Assembly (NCBI GenBank): GCA_021030915.1
Contig: JAGEMR010000040.1
Location: 62,001 to 126,000, forward strand
DNA from: Astrothelium macrocarpum
Lineage: Eukaryota > Ascomycota > Dothideomycetes > Trypetheliales > Trypetheliaceae
DNA length: 64,000 nucleotides
Direction of reading: 5' to 3'
Shown here: piece after piece, positions 24,381 through 34,934 of the stretch
How the letters are laid out: the number at the start of each line of letters is the position of its first letter
Numbering within the stretch: position 1 is the first letter of the stretch
Position numbers and translations under genes: made by a program
Notes under the pieces: generated by a model
Seen by the model: the letters and a program-made list of their open reading frames with translations, nothing else
What the model was told of the DNA's origin: nothing
The model's database searches: none

Positions 24381-25965
24381 ATGTCAACGGATGAAGATGT
24401 CCCTCAGCCCGGTCCTGCAACGATCTCACCCGGTGGAGGACCTGACGAGTGGCTGGAGGCAGCCAAACGCTGTAAATGCCTTCCAGAAGCCGACATGAAG
24501 CGATTATGTGAGATTTGCAAAGAACTCCTGATGGAAGGTTAGCATCTTTATTAAGACTCTTGATCATTTCAAAAGTTGCGTGATTGTTAGTTAGGAGTCG
24601 GCTATTTACACTGCGACAGAATCGAATATCCAACCGGTCCGCAGCCCCGTCACAGTATGCGGCGACATCCATGGCCAATTCTACGACCTTCTCGAGCTTT
24701 TCCGCGTCGCTGGTGGTATGCCCAACGATGGTGCTGCCCCTCCACCACCGCCACCACTTACCTCAAAAACGAAGACTATCTCTATGGCCGATCTGGAACC
24801 TCCCACACAAATCAGCGATCCACGTGCTCGGCGCAAGATGAAACGCCGATTCCAAGCAGACAGTGCATATACCAGCAGCGCGAGTGATCGCAGTGGTAGT
24901 GCCAATTCAGAGTCAAGTCCAGGGCCGAGAAGAGGCGATGATGAGGATGAAGAGGAAGATGATGAAGAGGAGGAGAATAGAGGGAGGAGCATGAGCATAA
25001 GACGAGAGACGAACAGAACAGAAAGCGATTCCGGTATCAATGTGTCAGAGAGAAATCACAGTAAGGGAATAGCAAACGGAATGCAGAATTTCATTTTTCT
25101 CGGAGACTTTGTAGATAGAGGTTACTTCAGCTTGGAGACATTCACACTACTAATGTGTCTAAAAGCCAAGTACGTTCTGACACTATCTGGCCCTTCGAAA
25201 CGTTTCGATCACCCTTTTCTGACGATATTCATATAGGTTCCCCGATAAAGTCACCCTTGTCCGTGGAAACCACGAATCAAGGCAAATTACCCAAGTCTAT
25301 GGATTCTACGAGGAGTGCCAGACCAAATATGGAAATGCTTCAGTGTGGAAGTCATGTTGCCAAGTCTTCGACTTTCTCGCCTTGGCAGCTATTGTCGATG
25401 GCAAGGTGCTCTGCGTTCATGGAGGCCTTAGTCCTGAGATCAGAACTCTGGATCAGATCAGGGTTGTCGCACGAGCCCAAGAAATCCCTCATGAGGGCGC
25501 TTTCTGTGACCTTGTATGGAGCGACCCTGAAGAAGTCGACACGTGGGCTGTCTCGCCTAGAGGCGCAGGTTGGCTTTTTGGAGACAAAGTATCTTCAGAA
25601 GTACGTATTGCATCCTGGCTATCATTGAGCAAGCGGCTAATCATTTTCATCTATAGTTCAACTACGTCAACGGCTTGCAATTGATTGCTAGAGCACATCA
25701 GTTGGTAAACGAAGGCTACAAGGTTTGTCCCCTTGCTCATTCTTCAACAGACTAAAAGGCTAACCATCGACAGTACCATTTCAAAGACAAAGATGTTGTT
25801 ACAGTTTGGTCGGCGCCAAACTACTGTTACCGATGTGGTAACGTCGCGTCCATTATGAATCTCGCTGAAGACCTCGAACCCCGATTCACGATATTCAGCG
25901 CCGTGCCCGATTCGCGACGTGCTGTACCTTCAAATAGGGGTAGCCGTGCCGAATATTTCTTGTGA
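24381..25965 (+). CDS. Ser/Thr protein phosphatase catalytic subunit, PP6/SIT4 type, with internal insertion
   Basis: PPP-family metallophosphatase, 442 residues, five exons (24381-24537, 24620-25169, 25237-25600, 25657-25722, 25774-25965). Metal and catalytic motifs are complete: GDIHGQ, GDFVDRG, RGNHESRQ, HGGLSP, and the C-terminal YFL that is carboxymethylated in PP2A-like enzymes. FCDLVWSDPEEVDTW, WLFGDKV and IFSAVPDSRR match PP6 (SIT4, S. pombe Ppe1) better than PP2A or PPG1. Between GGMP and NFIFLGDFVDRG sits an unusual insertion of about 115 residues with a proline run, a basic segment and a 15-residue acidic run. The core fold can accommodate it as a surface loop. Expected roles are cell-cycle and TOR/nutrient signalling. 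Confidence 0.9.
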
Positions 25966-26739
25966 TAGCACTATGATCACGACGATACGTTCGATGTAAC
26001 TATATGTACATCTTCAATCCCTGTGGTTTGCCTTGCCCTATTGGTGCATTGATTCGTTGATTGATGTTGAGCTTGATTTATCAAGATACCCGTGAGGCAC
26101 ATGTCCTCCTAGGCGGATCTAGTCTATCAGGGTGTGATTTCCCGTGAGACGAACCTGTATCATAGATGCCAATATTTTAATGACTTTGTAAGCGCAAATT
26201 TGAGGCCAATATCGGCTAGTTCACGCCAATATAGTAGCTCAAAAGTGTCAACAGTGCAAAGTCTACCTACTCGTGGCTTTAATACAGAAAACTTGCCTAA
26301 ATACCCGTGTTGTAAGTCGAATCATTGTGTGCAAAGATTGGAGCATGTATACGTCTTATTTAGAGCATTCTAAAGAAACGAAACAGTCCAACAAATATCC
26401 ATCAGTCCAAGTGTCTCCGGCGTGAGAGAGGTTCCTTGTATATCTATTAGGTGAGAGGCGATCGCTTCTAGCCATGCTTAGCAATCTCTAAGCTTCCAGT
26501 CCTAATCAAGAGCAGAAGAGACGAGATTGTTGTTCCCTCAAAGCGGATTACAGAGATTATCGGTGTAGTTCTCCTAGAGTAATGGAAAGGTGATAGAACG
26601 CTGCATTTAATACTGTGAGTTTTAGTATGGGACAGAACCGTGCGCTGTAGAGGGATGCCAAGGTGGGATGAAAAGAGCTGAGCCGTGTCTTTTATCAACA
26701 CTATATATTGTTATTGCCCCGCAACTACGAAATTAAGTC
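25966..26739. other. Intergenic region upstream of the tRNA locus
   Basis: AT-rich, no gene seen. The final 40 bases before the tRNA are AT-rich (TATATATTGTTATTG), as is common upstream of tRNA genes. Confidence 0.5.
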
Positions 26740-26746
26740 GGCGAAA

Positions 26747-26758
26747 TGGCCGAGTGGT
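26747..26758 (+). promoter_or_regulatory. Pol III A box of the tRNA-Leu locus
   Basis: TGGCCGAGTGG matches the A-box consensus TRGCNNAGTGG exactly, so one half of the internal promoter is intact. Confidence 0.8.
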
Positions 26759-26811
26759 CTAAGGCGTTACGTTTAGGCAACTAAAACCCGTAATCTGAAA
26801 GGGCGTGGGTT

Positions 26812-26865
26812 GTAAGTGGTCTGATTGTATTATACTGGTCATCCAAAAGTTAACGTCACATTAAG
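26812..26865 (+). other. 54-nt spliceosomal-looking intron inside the tRNA T loop
   Basis: Starts with the consensus donor GTAAGT, ends in TTAAG, and carries AGTTAACG about 15 nt before its end, resembling a branch site. Its length equals that of protein-gene introns in this window (52-62 nt). Its limits are fixed by the T loop: only removal of exactly this segment restores TTCGAAT. It divides the B box (GGTT / CGAATCC). Confidence 0.75.
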
Positions 26866-26896
26866 CGAATCCCACTTTCGTCAGCAACTATCATGA

Positions 26897-26902
26897 TTTT
26901 TT
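26897..26902 (+). terminator. Pol III terminator (T6)
   Basis: Six consecutive T residues begin 14 bases after the discriminator base, a normal distance for a fungal tRNA gene. Confidence 0.7.
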
Positions 26903-27127
26903 GGCATTTCCTTTTGCCAGATTCACGTCCAAGCCAGCCCTCTCTTTTCACACAGAAAGGAACAAGAAACCCTTCGCGATAACCTGCTCTCATTGTGTCT
27001 AACATTCACGTGTGTGTTTGATTTTGGTGTGATTTGGTGGCAATCTACGCCTTATTATGTGTTCGGTATTACATAGGTCTATGACTGGACTTCAATACGG
27101 CGACAAAATGCTGTCCTGAAGTTGCCA

Positions 27128-29696
27128 CTACATAAGACATCCGTTTTTCCAACTCGAATGCAATCCTGACTGACCTATCCTAACTCGCCGCCCACTGAGA
27201 ACCACAAATGCCTCCAACATCCAATTGTACCAGACCTTTCGATCATCAGTAAGCCGCCAAATGCTAACTTCAAGCTCCGAGCCATCTGGTACATAGATGG
27301 GCTCCTTTAATGGGAAGAATATCGGAAACCAACTAATCATCTCCTTACTTTTCTCCTCCATGGTAACTGGATTGGTGCTTAATTCCACCTTTCTGGCCAA
27401 CCCATCCTCCGCCTTCTCATTATTCCCACCACCATCGTACAGCACAGTCTCAAAATATCCCCCCAGGCCATGACAAATGCTTCTTTTCTGGCATGGAAAT
27501 CGTAAAATCGCAAAACGCGTATTATGATCATTCGCACCGTCTCCTCCTGTAAAGCCTCCCGCTCCGCCTCCAATAGCACTGCCGCCTTTTCGCAACTGCG
27601 ACTGCGCGAGCATAGAAAGCGGTAGAGGATGACGGAATTCCCATGCCTGCTGAACATTTGGAGCAGGCAACTCCAATTTCGAAGACTGGCTGTCTGTTGC
27701 TGCAGGACTCAAAGCGGATAGGTAATGCATCTGATGGAGAAAGACGACCCACGGAACTTCCCAGACATCCTTATCTGCGATAGCACGGCTCGCAATGTCC
27801 GCATGCAATTTCGGGCTCGCGATTGGTGTGATATGCGCCGTATAGCTAGAGGGAATGCTGATTCCCGTGCCAGGTCGAAGAACATGTTGCACACCGTCCA
27901 AGCATTCAGGCGAGAGCTCGTTATCGCCAAAAGAGCCGAGCAGCTCTGACACCAGTATATCGACGTGGCCAATCTGACCGTCGGCAAGGATGGGTCCCGG
28001 CCAAGATCGCATGTCCGATTTCACCACGTGGACGACATTTCCCCATAACTCGATATTCTGCTTCTGCAGAACGACGTATGCGTTGGGATTTTTTTCCACG
28101 GCCCAAACGGAAACTTTGACGTTGGATGTGACTGCTGCCCGCAATGCGCGAGTCACCAATGGGCCTCTGCCGGCTCCGACGACTGCAATGACGACACTGC
28201 CATCAGGCGAGGATGCGGGTTTCCCAAAAGGATGCCAGTCACCAAGTGCGAGAGCGATAGCGCGCTCATACCAAGCGTACTTGATCGGATCTTTCTCGAA
28301 CACTTCATATGTGATGCTTTCCAGATTATCTGCTAACGGTTGCAACGGTGATTGAAGGTAGTCCTGATATCCACCCCCAAAACGTTCGATCATATTTTTT
28401 GGAGGTTGGTTTCGCTGAAGATAACGAATGTAGCTCAGGTGTGGCGTAGGATCCTTGGTTTTCTTTTTCGGCTGGGGCACGTGTGCTGCTTCAGCCGGAG
28501 TGGGATCAGTAGGCAGGGGTGAAGGAGATTTGCTGTTTTCTCGTGACATGTCTTCAATTTTATTGGGCGAAAGTAGACCGTCTGACATGGGCAAAATCTC
28601 TTCTGGGTCGTTCAGACCGGGAATGTGGCCAACGTCCGTGAGCAATAGCCATGGCGGTACTCGCAGGCGCATGCAACGAGTAATGAAGGCCTGCGCCGGT
28701 TTTGTGAGGACAGGATAGCCCTTTGCATTTTTGGCAAAGGATGTGCCGCGAAGTTCGAGAATTCGTAGTGGTTCGGCAAACCAGCGGGATTGTATTGATA
28801 TATTAGGCAAATGACGTGGAATAGATAGAGCTAAGACTCGTAGACATATTAGTATGTCACTCCAATCCTAAGAATAATGGAGATTGTGTCTAGCCTGACA
28901 TCTTGTTTATTTTGGACAATTATGAAAGTGTGTCAACCACATACCTACGGATAGTCTTCCATTGTAATTGCATACACTTCGAATGACGTTCCATACGTCC
29001 CAACCCCATTGATCATCAAATGATGAAGGTCCTCTGTGAGTTTGCGCATGATCTTCTTTATTGGCAAAAGATGCCAGACTCCCAATCGGTTCAGACTCTG
29101 CCTCATCTTCATTGGCCACCATCGGCAAAAGAATGCTGATATTTAGATACGGTCCTAGATTGAGCGCCTCAAGCACTGCTCGAGCATACTGGGTAATGAT
29201 AGGGTCATCTACAATCTGGCCCTTTAACCTTGGACCTTGGATGAATACTGTTGTTGCACCACAAAAGGCAGCATAGGCGATTTCTAGTTTGAACACTTGC
29301 TGTGAGATGTGTGCAATCAGTGGATCTGATGAAGCAAGATCTATCCAAGGTGCTACCATTACAGGTAGTTGAGCAACAAATTCATTCGGGGACAGAAATG
29401 TGTCCAAGGGCGTTAGAGGTGGAATGAGAGGAAATGGAGACTGTTCATTCTCATCCGAACCGCTGGAAGCATTGTGACCGGCCAGAAGCGAGAGGACGCG
29501 CGAGTGAAAGGAAGGAGTTGTTACTGGCGTAGTGAGCATGTCATACTGATTTCTTTGTTAGTCTAACGCTTTGGAGGAAGTATGAAGAAGAGCTAACATT
29601 GCAACTATGAGCTTGGATAAGAATAGTTTCTGTGACCGGAGTGGTTCGATTGGTTTCGTGCTGGCCAACATAAAAAACTGGGATTGGCTCGTCCAT
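27128..29696 (-). CDS. Type II protein arginine methyltransferase PRMT5 (Hsl7/Skb1)
   Basis: Symmetric dimethylation of arginine in histones, Sm proteins and cell-cycle regulators; 800 residues. Exons are 29696-29598, 29545-28945 and 28830-27128, all in phase. The N-terminal TIM-barrel region includes VFYVGQHETNR and WNVIRSVCNYNGRLSV. The catalytic Rossmann part has motif I (VVGAGRGPLVTRALRA), the acidic VEKNP motif binding SAM ribose, and the double-Glu loop ELLGSFGDNELSPECLDG, diagnostic of PRMT5. A disordered linker of about 60 residues with many Lys and Pro lies between the two halves. The preferred start is MDEPIPVFYVG; an ATG ten codons upstream (29726) is possible. Confidence 0.93.
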
Positions 29697-30139
29697 AATT
29701 GATACAGGTAGATGAGGTAGCCACAAGCAACATTTAAATCAGAACATTAGTGTTCAATGCTAAGCCTTTGCTGTAAGGTCTATATCTTCACCATGGTGAC
29801 CAGAACAGTGATGAAGAAACCAGATGCTTTGTGACGCCATATGGTGTTTTCGTCGCAATCGACGAAGGACGTCAAAATCGGAATGTGAATGTAAGGTGGA
29901 GTCTAGCACAAGGATGCTCTGCAAAGCGTAGGGTTATGCAAGGCAACGCTCTGGGATGTGGTTTGCAGCTTCTGGGAAGCTGGTATTTGTTTCAAAGCTT
30001 AACGTCCTCCGTTGACGTGTTACTCAAATAGGATAAAAAGATCAGCTCGTGGGGCAGAGGCCGCGCCTTGTCTCATACACCCAATTTTTTCCCTTACATA
30101 CCACTCAACCTTTGACCAAAGGCCACCTACCTTTCTACC
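29697..30139. promoter_or_regulatory. Divergent promoter region, PRMT5 / PRP43
   Basis: 443 bp between two start codons; pyrimidine-rich just before the PRP43 ATG. Co-regulation of a splicing helicase and a methyltransferase of splicing proteins is a reasonable inference, not shown. Confidence 0.4.
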
Positions 30140-32564
30140 ATGTCGGACCGAAGACAAGAGCTCGACGACGGTGCGCGCACGAAGCGTCAGAAAACTTCAG
30201 GCGAGATGGATCCTTCGCAAAATCCATACCTAGCCCACATGTACGAGAATGGGAGTCCCTCTTCCAACGGATACGCTGGTAGTTATGACTCGGGATACAA
30301 TTCAAACAATTCTTCGCACAGCTCTGGCATAGCCGGCCTCCCGCGACACAGTTCCACGGCGGCGCAAGCACAGAAGATTGAAGATGGACCTAATAACCCT
30401 TTCACCGGCCAGCCATTGTCGAAGACATATTTCAACATTCTCAAGACGCGCCGAAATCTGCCTGTGCATAATCAAAGGTTCGTGTGCATAAGCATCTTGC
30501 TGGATCGCCGTTGCTAATTTCTTCAAGGGATGAATTCCTCCGAATGTTCCAGTCGGCGCAGATCTTGGTCTTTGTGGGAGAGACGGGTTCAGGAAAGACT
30601 ACCCAAATCCCTCAGTTTGTCCTCTTCGACGACCAGCCCCACCTGAATAACAAAATGGTTGCATGTACACAACCCCGCCGAGTCGCTGCAATGTCCGTAG
30701 CACAACGTGTAGCGGCGGAGATGGATGTTAGCTTGGGCGAAGAGGTTGGCTACAGCATCCGGTTTGAGGACAAGACATCGCCATCTACAATGCTGAAATA
30801 CATGACGGACGGCATGCTTCTGAGAGAAGCCATGAATGATCACAATCTATCTCGATATAGTACCATCATTTTGGATGAGGCTCATGAGAGAACCCTGGCA
30901 ACCGACATTTTAATGGGCCTTCTTAAAGAAATCGCACAAAGGCGTTCCGACTTGAAGATTGTCATCATGTCGGCTACCCTTGACTCTGAGAAATTTCAAA
31001 ACTACTTCGATGGAGCACCAATCCTCAGCGTGGCTGGTCGGACTCATCCTGTGGAAATCTTTTATACACCAGAGGCAGAGAAAGATTATGTCGAGGCAGC
31101 TGTCCGTACCGTGCTGCAGATCCACGCTACCGAACCCGAAGGCGATATTCTATTGTTCTTGACTGGAGAAGAAGAAATCGAAGATACATGTCGGAAGATC
31201 AGTCTAGAAAACGACGAGCTTGTCCGCGAAGCTGACGCGGGTCCACTGAAAATCTATCCCCTCTACGGAACTTTATCACCACAACAGCAACAGCGAATCT
31301 TTGAACCTGCTCCTCCGGCACGAACAGAAGGAGGTAGGCCTGGCCGGAAATGTGTGGTCGCTACCAACATTGCAGAAACGTCATTAACTATCGATGGCAT
31401 TGTGTACGTCGTTGATCCTGGTTTCAGTAAGCAAAAGGTCTATCATCCAAGGATACGAGTAGAATCGCTCCTCGTTTCTCCCATTTCTAAAGCTTCTGCG
31501 CAGCAACGCGCTGGTCGTGCGGGACGTACAAGACCTGGGAAGTGCTTCCGACTTTATACAGAAGTGGCCTTCAATAAGGAGCTCCAAGAGCAGACCCATC
31601 CGGAAATTCTACGAACTAATCTCGCGTCTACAGTTCTCGAGTTGTACAAGATTGGTATCAGTGACCTTGTGCACTTCCCGTGGATGGATCCTCCTGCTCC
31701 CGAGACAGTCATGCGTGCTCTTGAAGAACTCTACTACCTGGCTTGTCTGGATGAGGAGGGTGGATTGACCACGCTTGGTCGACTTGCTTCAGAGTTTCCT
31801 CTTGATCCAGCACTCGCGGTCATGCTGATTACTTCTCCCGAGTTCTATTGCTCCAACGAAATCTTGTCTATGACCGCTTTACTCTCCGTCCCACAAATAT
31901 TTGTACGGCCAGCAAATAATCGGAAGCGTGCTGATGAGATGAAAGATCTCTTTGCACATCAAGATGGTGACCATTTGACTATGCTCAATGTCTACCACGC
32001 CTTCAAGAACCCAACGGCACAAGAAAATCCCAAACAGTGGTGCCACGATCATTTCCTCTCTTATCGCTCCCTCCAACAGGCCGATAATGTACGATTACAA
32101 CTCAAACGTATTATGGAGCGATCAGAAATTGAGTTGATGTCAACCCCCTTTGGAGACAAGAAGTATTACGAAAACATTCGACGTGCTCTAGTCTCAGGAT
32201 TCTTCATGCAAGTCGCAAAGCTAGACGCATCCAAAAAGATGTACACGACCGTCAAAGATGACCAAAGCGTGTTGCTACATCCCAGTTGCGTTCTTCAACA
32301 AGATAGTGAATGGGTATTGTATAATGAATTTGTCCTCACGAAGAAGAATTACATCAGAACGGTGACTGCAATCAAACCCGAATGGCTTCTGGTACGTTGA
32401 ATGCGGACTCCCTCCAAGAAGTATCAAATGCTGACATTTACGAACAGGATATCTCACCGCGATACTACGACTTGCCAAATTTCAAGAAAGGTGACATCAA
32501 GCGCGCGCTCCAGGCAACTGTGGATAAGATGCGGCGTCGTGAAGCGAACAACAAGAAGAGATGA
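30140..32564 (+). CDS. PRP43: DEAH-box RNA helicase Prp43 (spliceosome disassembly, ribosome biogenesis)
   Basis: ATP-dependent RNA helicase releasing the lariat spliceosome and acting on pre-rRNA; 772 residues. Exons are 30140-30477, 30528-32391 and 32448-32564, all in phase. Motif I GETGSGKTT, Ia TQPRRVAA, II DEAH, III SAT, IV LFLTGEEEIE, V TNIAETSLTIDG and VI QRAGRAGR are all present. Winged-helix, ratchet and OB-fold regions follow, ending in a basic tail (MRRREANNKKR). The N-terminal 100 residues are Ser/Asn/Gly-rich, then NPFTGQPLS(K)TYFNILKTRRNLPV, the segment that distinguishes Prp43 from Prp2, Prp16 and Prp22. Confidence 0.96.
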
Positions 32565-32888
32565 ATGGTGGATTGTGAGATGACTGAATTTGCGGATCTG
32601 ATCTCGGTGCTCTTTTGGGTCATTCATTCGGTAGACCTTTGGCTGCATTGCATTCGGATGCTCATGATATGAAGCAAAGATATTTAGACGCGCATCAGCA
32701 TTCATGCGTAGAATACGAACTGATGATGTATGTTTAAATATAAGACATTGCGTGCAAGTGCGAATATCTCTTTAGTACTTAAGAGTCCTATAGAGAAAGA
32801 GGAGGCGTGTGTGACAGTGTGAAAATAGCTGTTCTCAATGTGGAAGGTAGTTGATTCTTACATTTTACATGAGGTGCTATCGAAAAGC
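32565..32888. other. Convergent intergenic region
   Basis: 3' flanks of PRP43 and the small membrane protein gene; nothing else seen. Confidence 0.5.
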
Positions 32889-33278
32889 TCAAGGACTGCC
32901 CGTGGTCATGCCGAACCTCCCCCATGCAGCAAACAACAGTGATAGGACCAAACGGAGAACTCCTTTCTTAGGCATGCCCTCCCGCCAACACACATACCCA
33001 TCAACCAAGCCGACATAGCTAAGAATGGCCAGAACCGAATCTACCGCAGCGAAATTACCTTGGAAGTAGAACAGAAACAAAATAAGCCCTATTGCGGTAA
33101 TTCGCGCCGAGCTAATGACCATGACTGCTTGAGCCGGTCTGGAGATAGCAATACGTTTTGGTAGACCAAACTCTACCATTGCATATTCTGCGTGAAAAAA
33201 AGGCAGCAATCCTCCAAAAGTCGTGGCCGTGGCGACGGTAACAGCCGGAACGTGCTGAAGAGCAAAGTTTGCGAACAT
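32889..33278 (-). CDS. Small multi-pass membrane protein, DUF4267-like
   Basis: A 129-residue protein with about four hydrophobic helices (for example ITAIGLILFLFYFQG and LAILSYVGLVDGYVC) and a GLVDGYVCWREG motif of the kind seen in the fungal DUF4267 family. The first ATG of the exon (MFANFALQHVPAVTV) is taken as start. An upstream exon joined at an acceptor near 33300 is possible, because a good GTAAGC donor lies at about 33360, and would add an N-terminal segment. Function unknown; members often sit beside metabolic genes but no partner is obvious here. Confidence 0.6.
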   Translation of the reverse strand: MFANFALQHVPAVTVATATTFGGLLPFFHAEYAMVEFGLPKRIAISRPAQAVMVISSARITAIGLILFLFYFQGNFAAVDSVLAILSYVGLVDGYVCWREGMPKKGVLRLVLSLLFAAWGRFGMTTGSP

Positions 33279-34161
33279 TATCACTGTGGTACCGACTTGA
33301 CAGATCGTGAGTCACGTTTGGCAAATGGTGGAAGAGATAGACAAGATTTGATAAGCTTACCCGTTTTACCGAACAAGTCAAATTCGTTGAACAGTTCAAG
33401 ATGTTGATGGAGGCTATGAAGCTGAAAGGAAGGTCCATAGCATTGTGCCACCCAATCACCTCACCTTAGCAAGAGAGTTTGCTGTGATATACGGAGAAAT
33501 CACACATGCGTTGATATTCAGGCAATCATGAATTTCGGAGGCGCATTGGCGATTTCCGGCCCAGAAAGGTCAAGTCAAGGAGCTCATGCACATTCCCAAA
33601 AGTATGTATTCCAATGTGTTAGACGGTGCAGGGCAGAATTCACCTGGTCTACAACATGAAGTTTCAGTTGCCAAGTCATCGCATCATTTCGGAGCCACGT
33701 TTCACAAGTCTCTGGGCTTTTTCCACTGTAATTTGACTCAGCCACGCTCAATATGGATAGAGTAACTCGCAACACTGCAAATTATCTAGCCCAATTGATC
33801 TTTCGTTGATGAATTGCCTATGTCTCGTCTGGAATAAAGTCAAAGCTTCATTGTGAAAAATGCTGGAACCCGACTGAATAGGGACGACTTTTGCTCTCGC
33901 ATCGACTATAGACGTCAAGCTCATGTGTTGCAGTACAAGACGTATATGCTCGTGATGCTGGATGGTCACATGAATATACGGCCCGAACGCAGAATTAGTC
34001 TCCATGTTCGCTACTGCTATGTCTTTAAAAGGGTATTCTAGTCGTACAAATCGGTATAACACGCTTGCTTCCCATGGATGATGATTCCGTAAAACGCCAG
34101 GACGCCTCGCTCGCTCAAGCACATAGACGCTCAAGTTATCGGCTTGCATTCGTAGTTTCGA
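33279..34161. other. Intergenic region, 0.9 kb
   Basis: Upstream of the DUF4267-like gene and downstream of elongin C. A 133-codon open frame on the minus strand (34149-33748) has no recognisable domain and starts beside the elongin C stop, so I treat it as chance or 3' UTR. Confidence 0.4.
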
Positions 34162-34676
34162 TCACACTAAGTAACCACATTAGCATCATCTCCTCACCCT
34201 CTCTAATCCCCTTGCACGGTATCCCACCATACTCACCATTCAAATAGTCGGCCGCCATGAGTAACTCCAAGCACAGCTCTGGCGGTATATCCATATCTGG
34301 CACATCCTTTGCATCTTTATGCTTCTCATTGTAGTACAGGTACTCGCACACCTTCTCCAGCACGACACCATTAATTTCGCGCAGCTCGCAGCGGTTCGTC
34401 AGGGCTTCGGAGAAATTGTCTGTAGTGTGCAACCAAGTTCCTGTCAGTCTCGTAGACTTCACCAATGGCATTCATAATCGAAGCGATGAACACAAGAGCA
34501 CACGAGCATCAGTAATAAGAGGGGGACAAGATTTAGGCAAAGAAGGGAGATGGGCTCTTACTTTTAGGATCAAGCATGCGGTTCAGAGCGCCGGAGATGC
34601 GGGCGGCGGAGCGCTGGACCACAAATTCGAAGCCGTCGCTAGAAACGAGCGTGACATAGTCGGTTAATTCGGACAT
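34162..34676 (-). CDS. ELC1: Elongin C (BTB/POZ-fold adaptor)
   Basis: Adaptor in cullin ubiquitin ligases and Elongin complexes; 100 residues, family-normal length. Exons are 34676-34562, 34419-34237 and a last exon of five bases (34166-34162, TGTGA) carrying only the end of the last codon and the stop. The sequence opens MSELTDYVTLVSSDGFEFVV and contains REINGVVLEKVCEYLYYNEKHK and PPELCLELLMAADYLNV, all hallmark elongin C segments. The five-base terminal exon explains why the plain reading frame appears to continue past the true end. Confidence 0.92.
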
Positions 34677-34934
34677 GATGGTGTGCACACGTTGAAGGTA
34701 AAGAGGTGAGTCTGGTTGTTCAAAATGGCGATTGTGTAGCGAGCTGTTAATCAAATCAAGGGAGCGCGTTTGCGGGACGAGCCTCCCATCAATTCGTGAC
34801 TTCTAAGCTCCCAGTCGAGAATAGGAAAGATCTTGAAGATGCTATACTGCTAAAGTTATAGCGCCCAAATGCGAAGAGTTCTAATATTGCATTTATTCCA
34901 AAACTAGATATTTTGTTTGTAGTAGTCTTACTGC

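Larger units (their letters stand above)
26740..26883 (+). tRNA. tRNA-Leu(UAG) locus interrupted twice: 10-nt anticodon-loop intron and 54-nt GT..AG segment in the T loop
   Basis: The acceptor stem 26740-26746 pairs with 26876-26882 (one G-T), followed by discriminator A at 26883, as expected for Leu. The D arm is 26749-26765. The anticodon stem TTACG/CGTAA is 26767-26771 with 26789-26793; the loop reads TTTAGG, giving anticodon TAG at 26774-26776. Bases 26778-26787 are a 10-nt insert at the 37/38 position, and CTAAA within it pairs with TTTAG, as in ordinary tRNA introns. A long variable arm (26794-26804) marks class II. The T stem GTGGG (26805-26809) continues with only TT of the T loop. 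After 54 extra bases (26812-26865) the sequence resumes as CGAAT and CCCAC, completing TTCGAAT. With both inserts removed the cloverleaf is complete; whether the gene works is open. Confidence 0.85.

Noticed and set aside
33748..34149. 133-codon minus-strand open frame downstream of elongin C
   Set aside because: No domain, no plausible splicing to neighbours, and position fits a 3' UTR.
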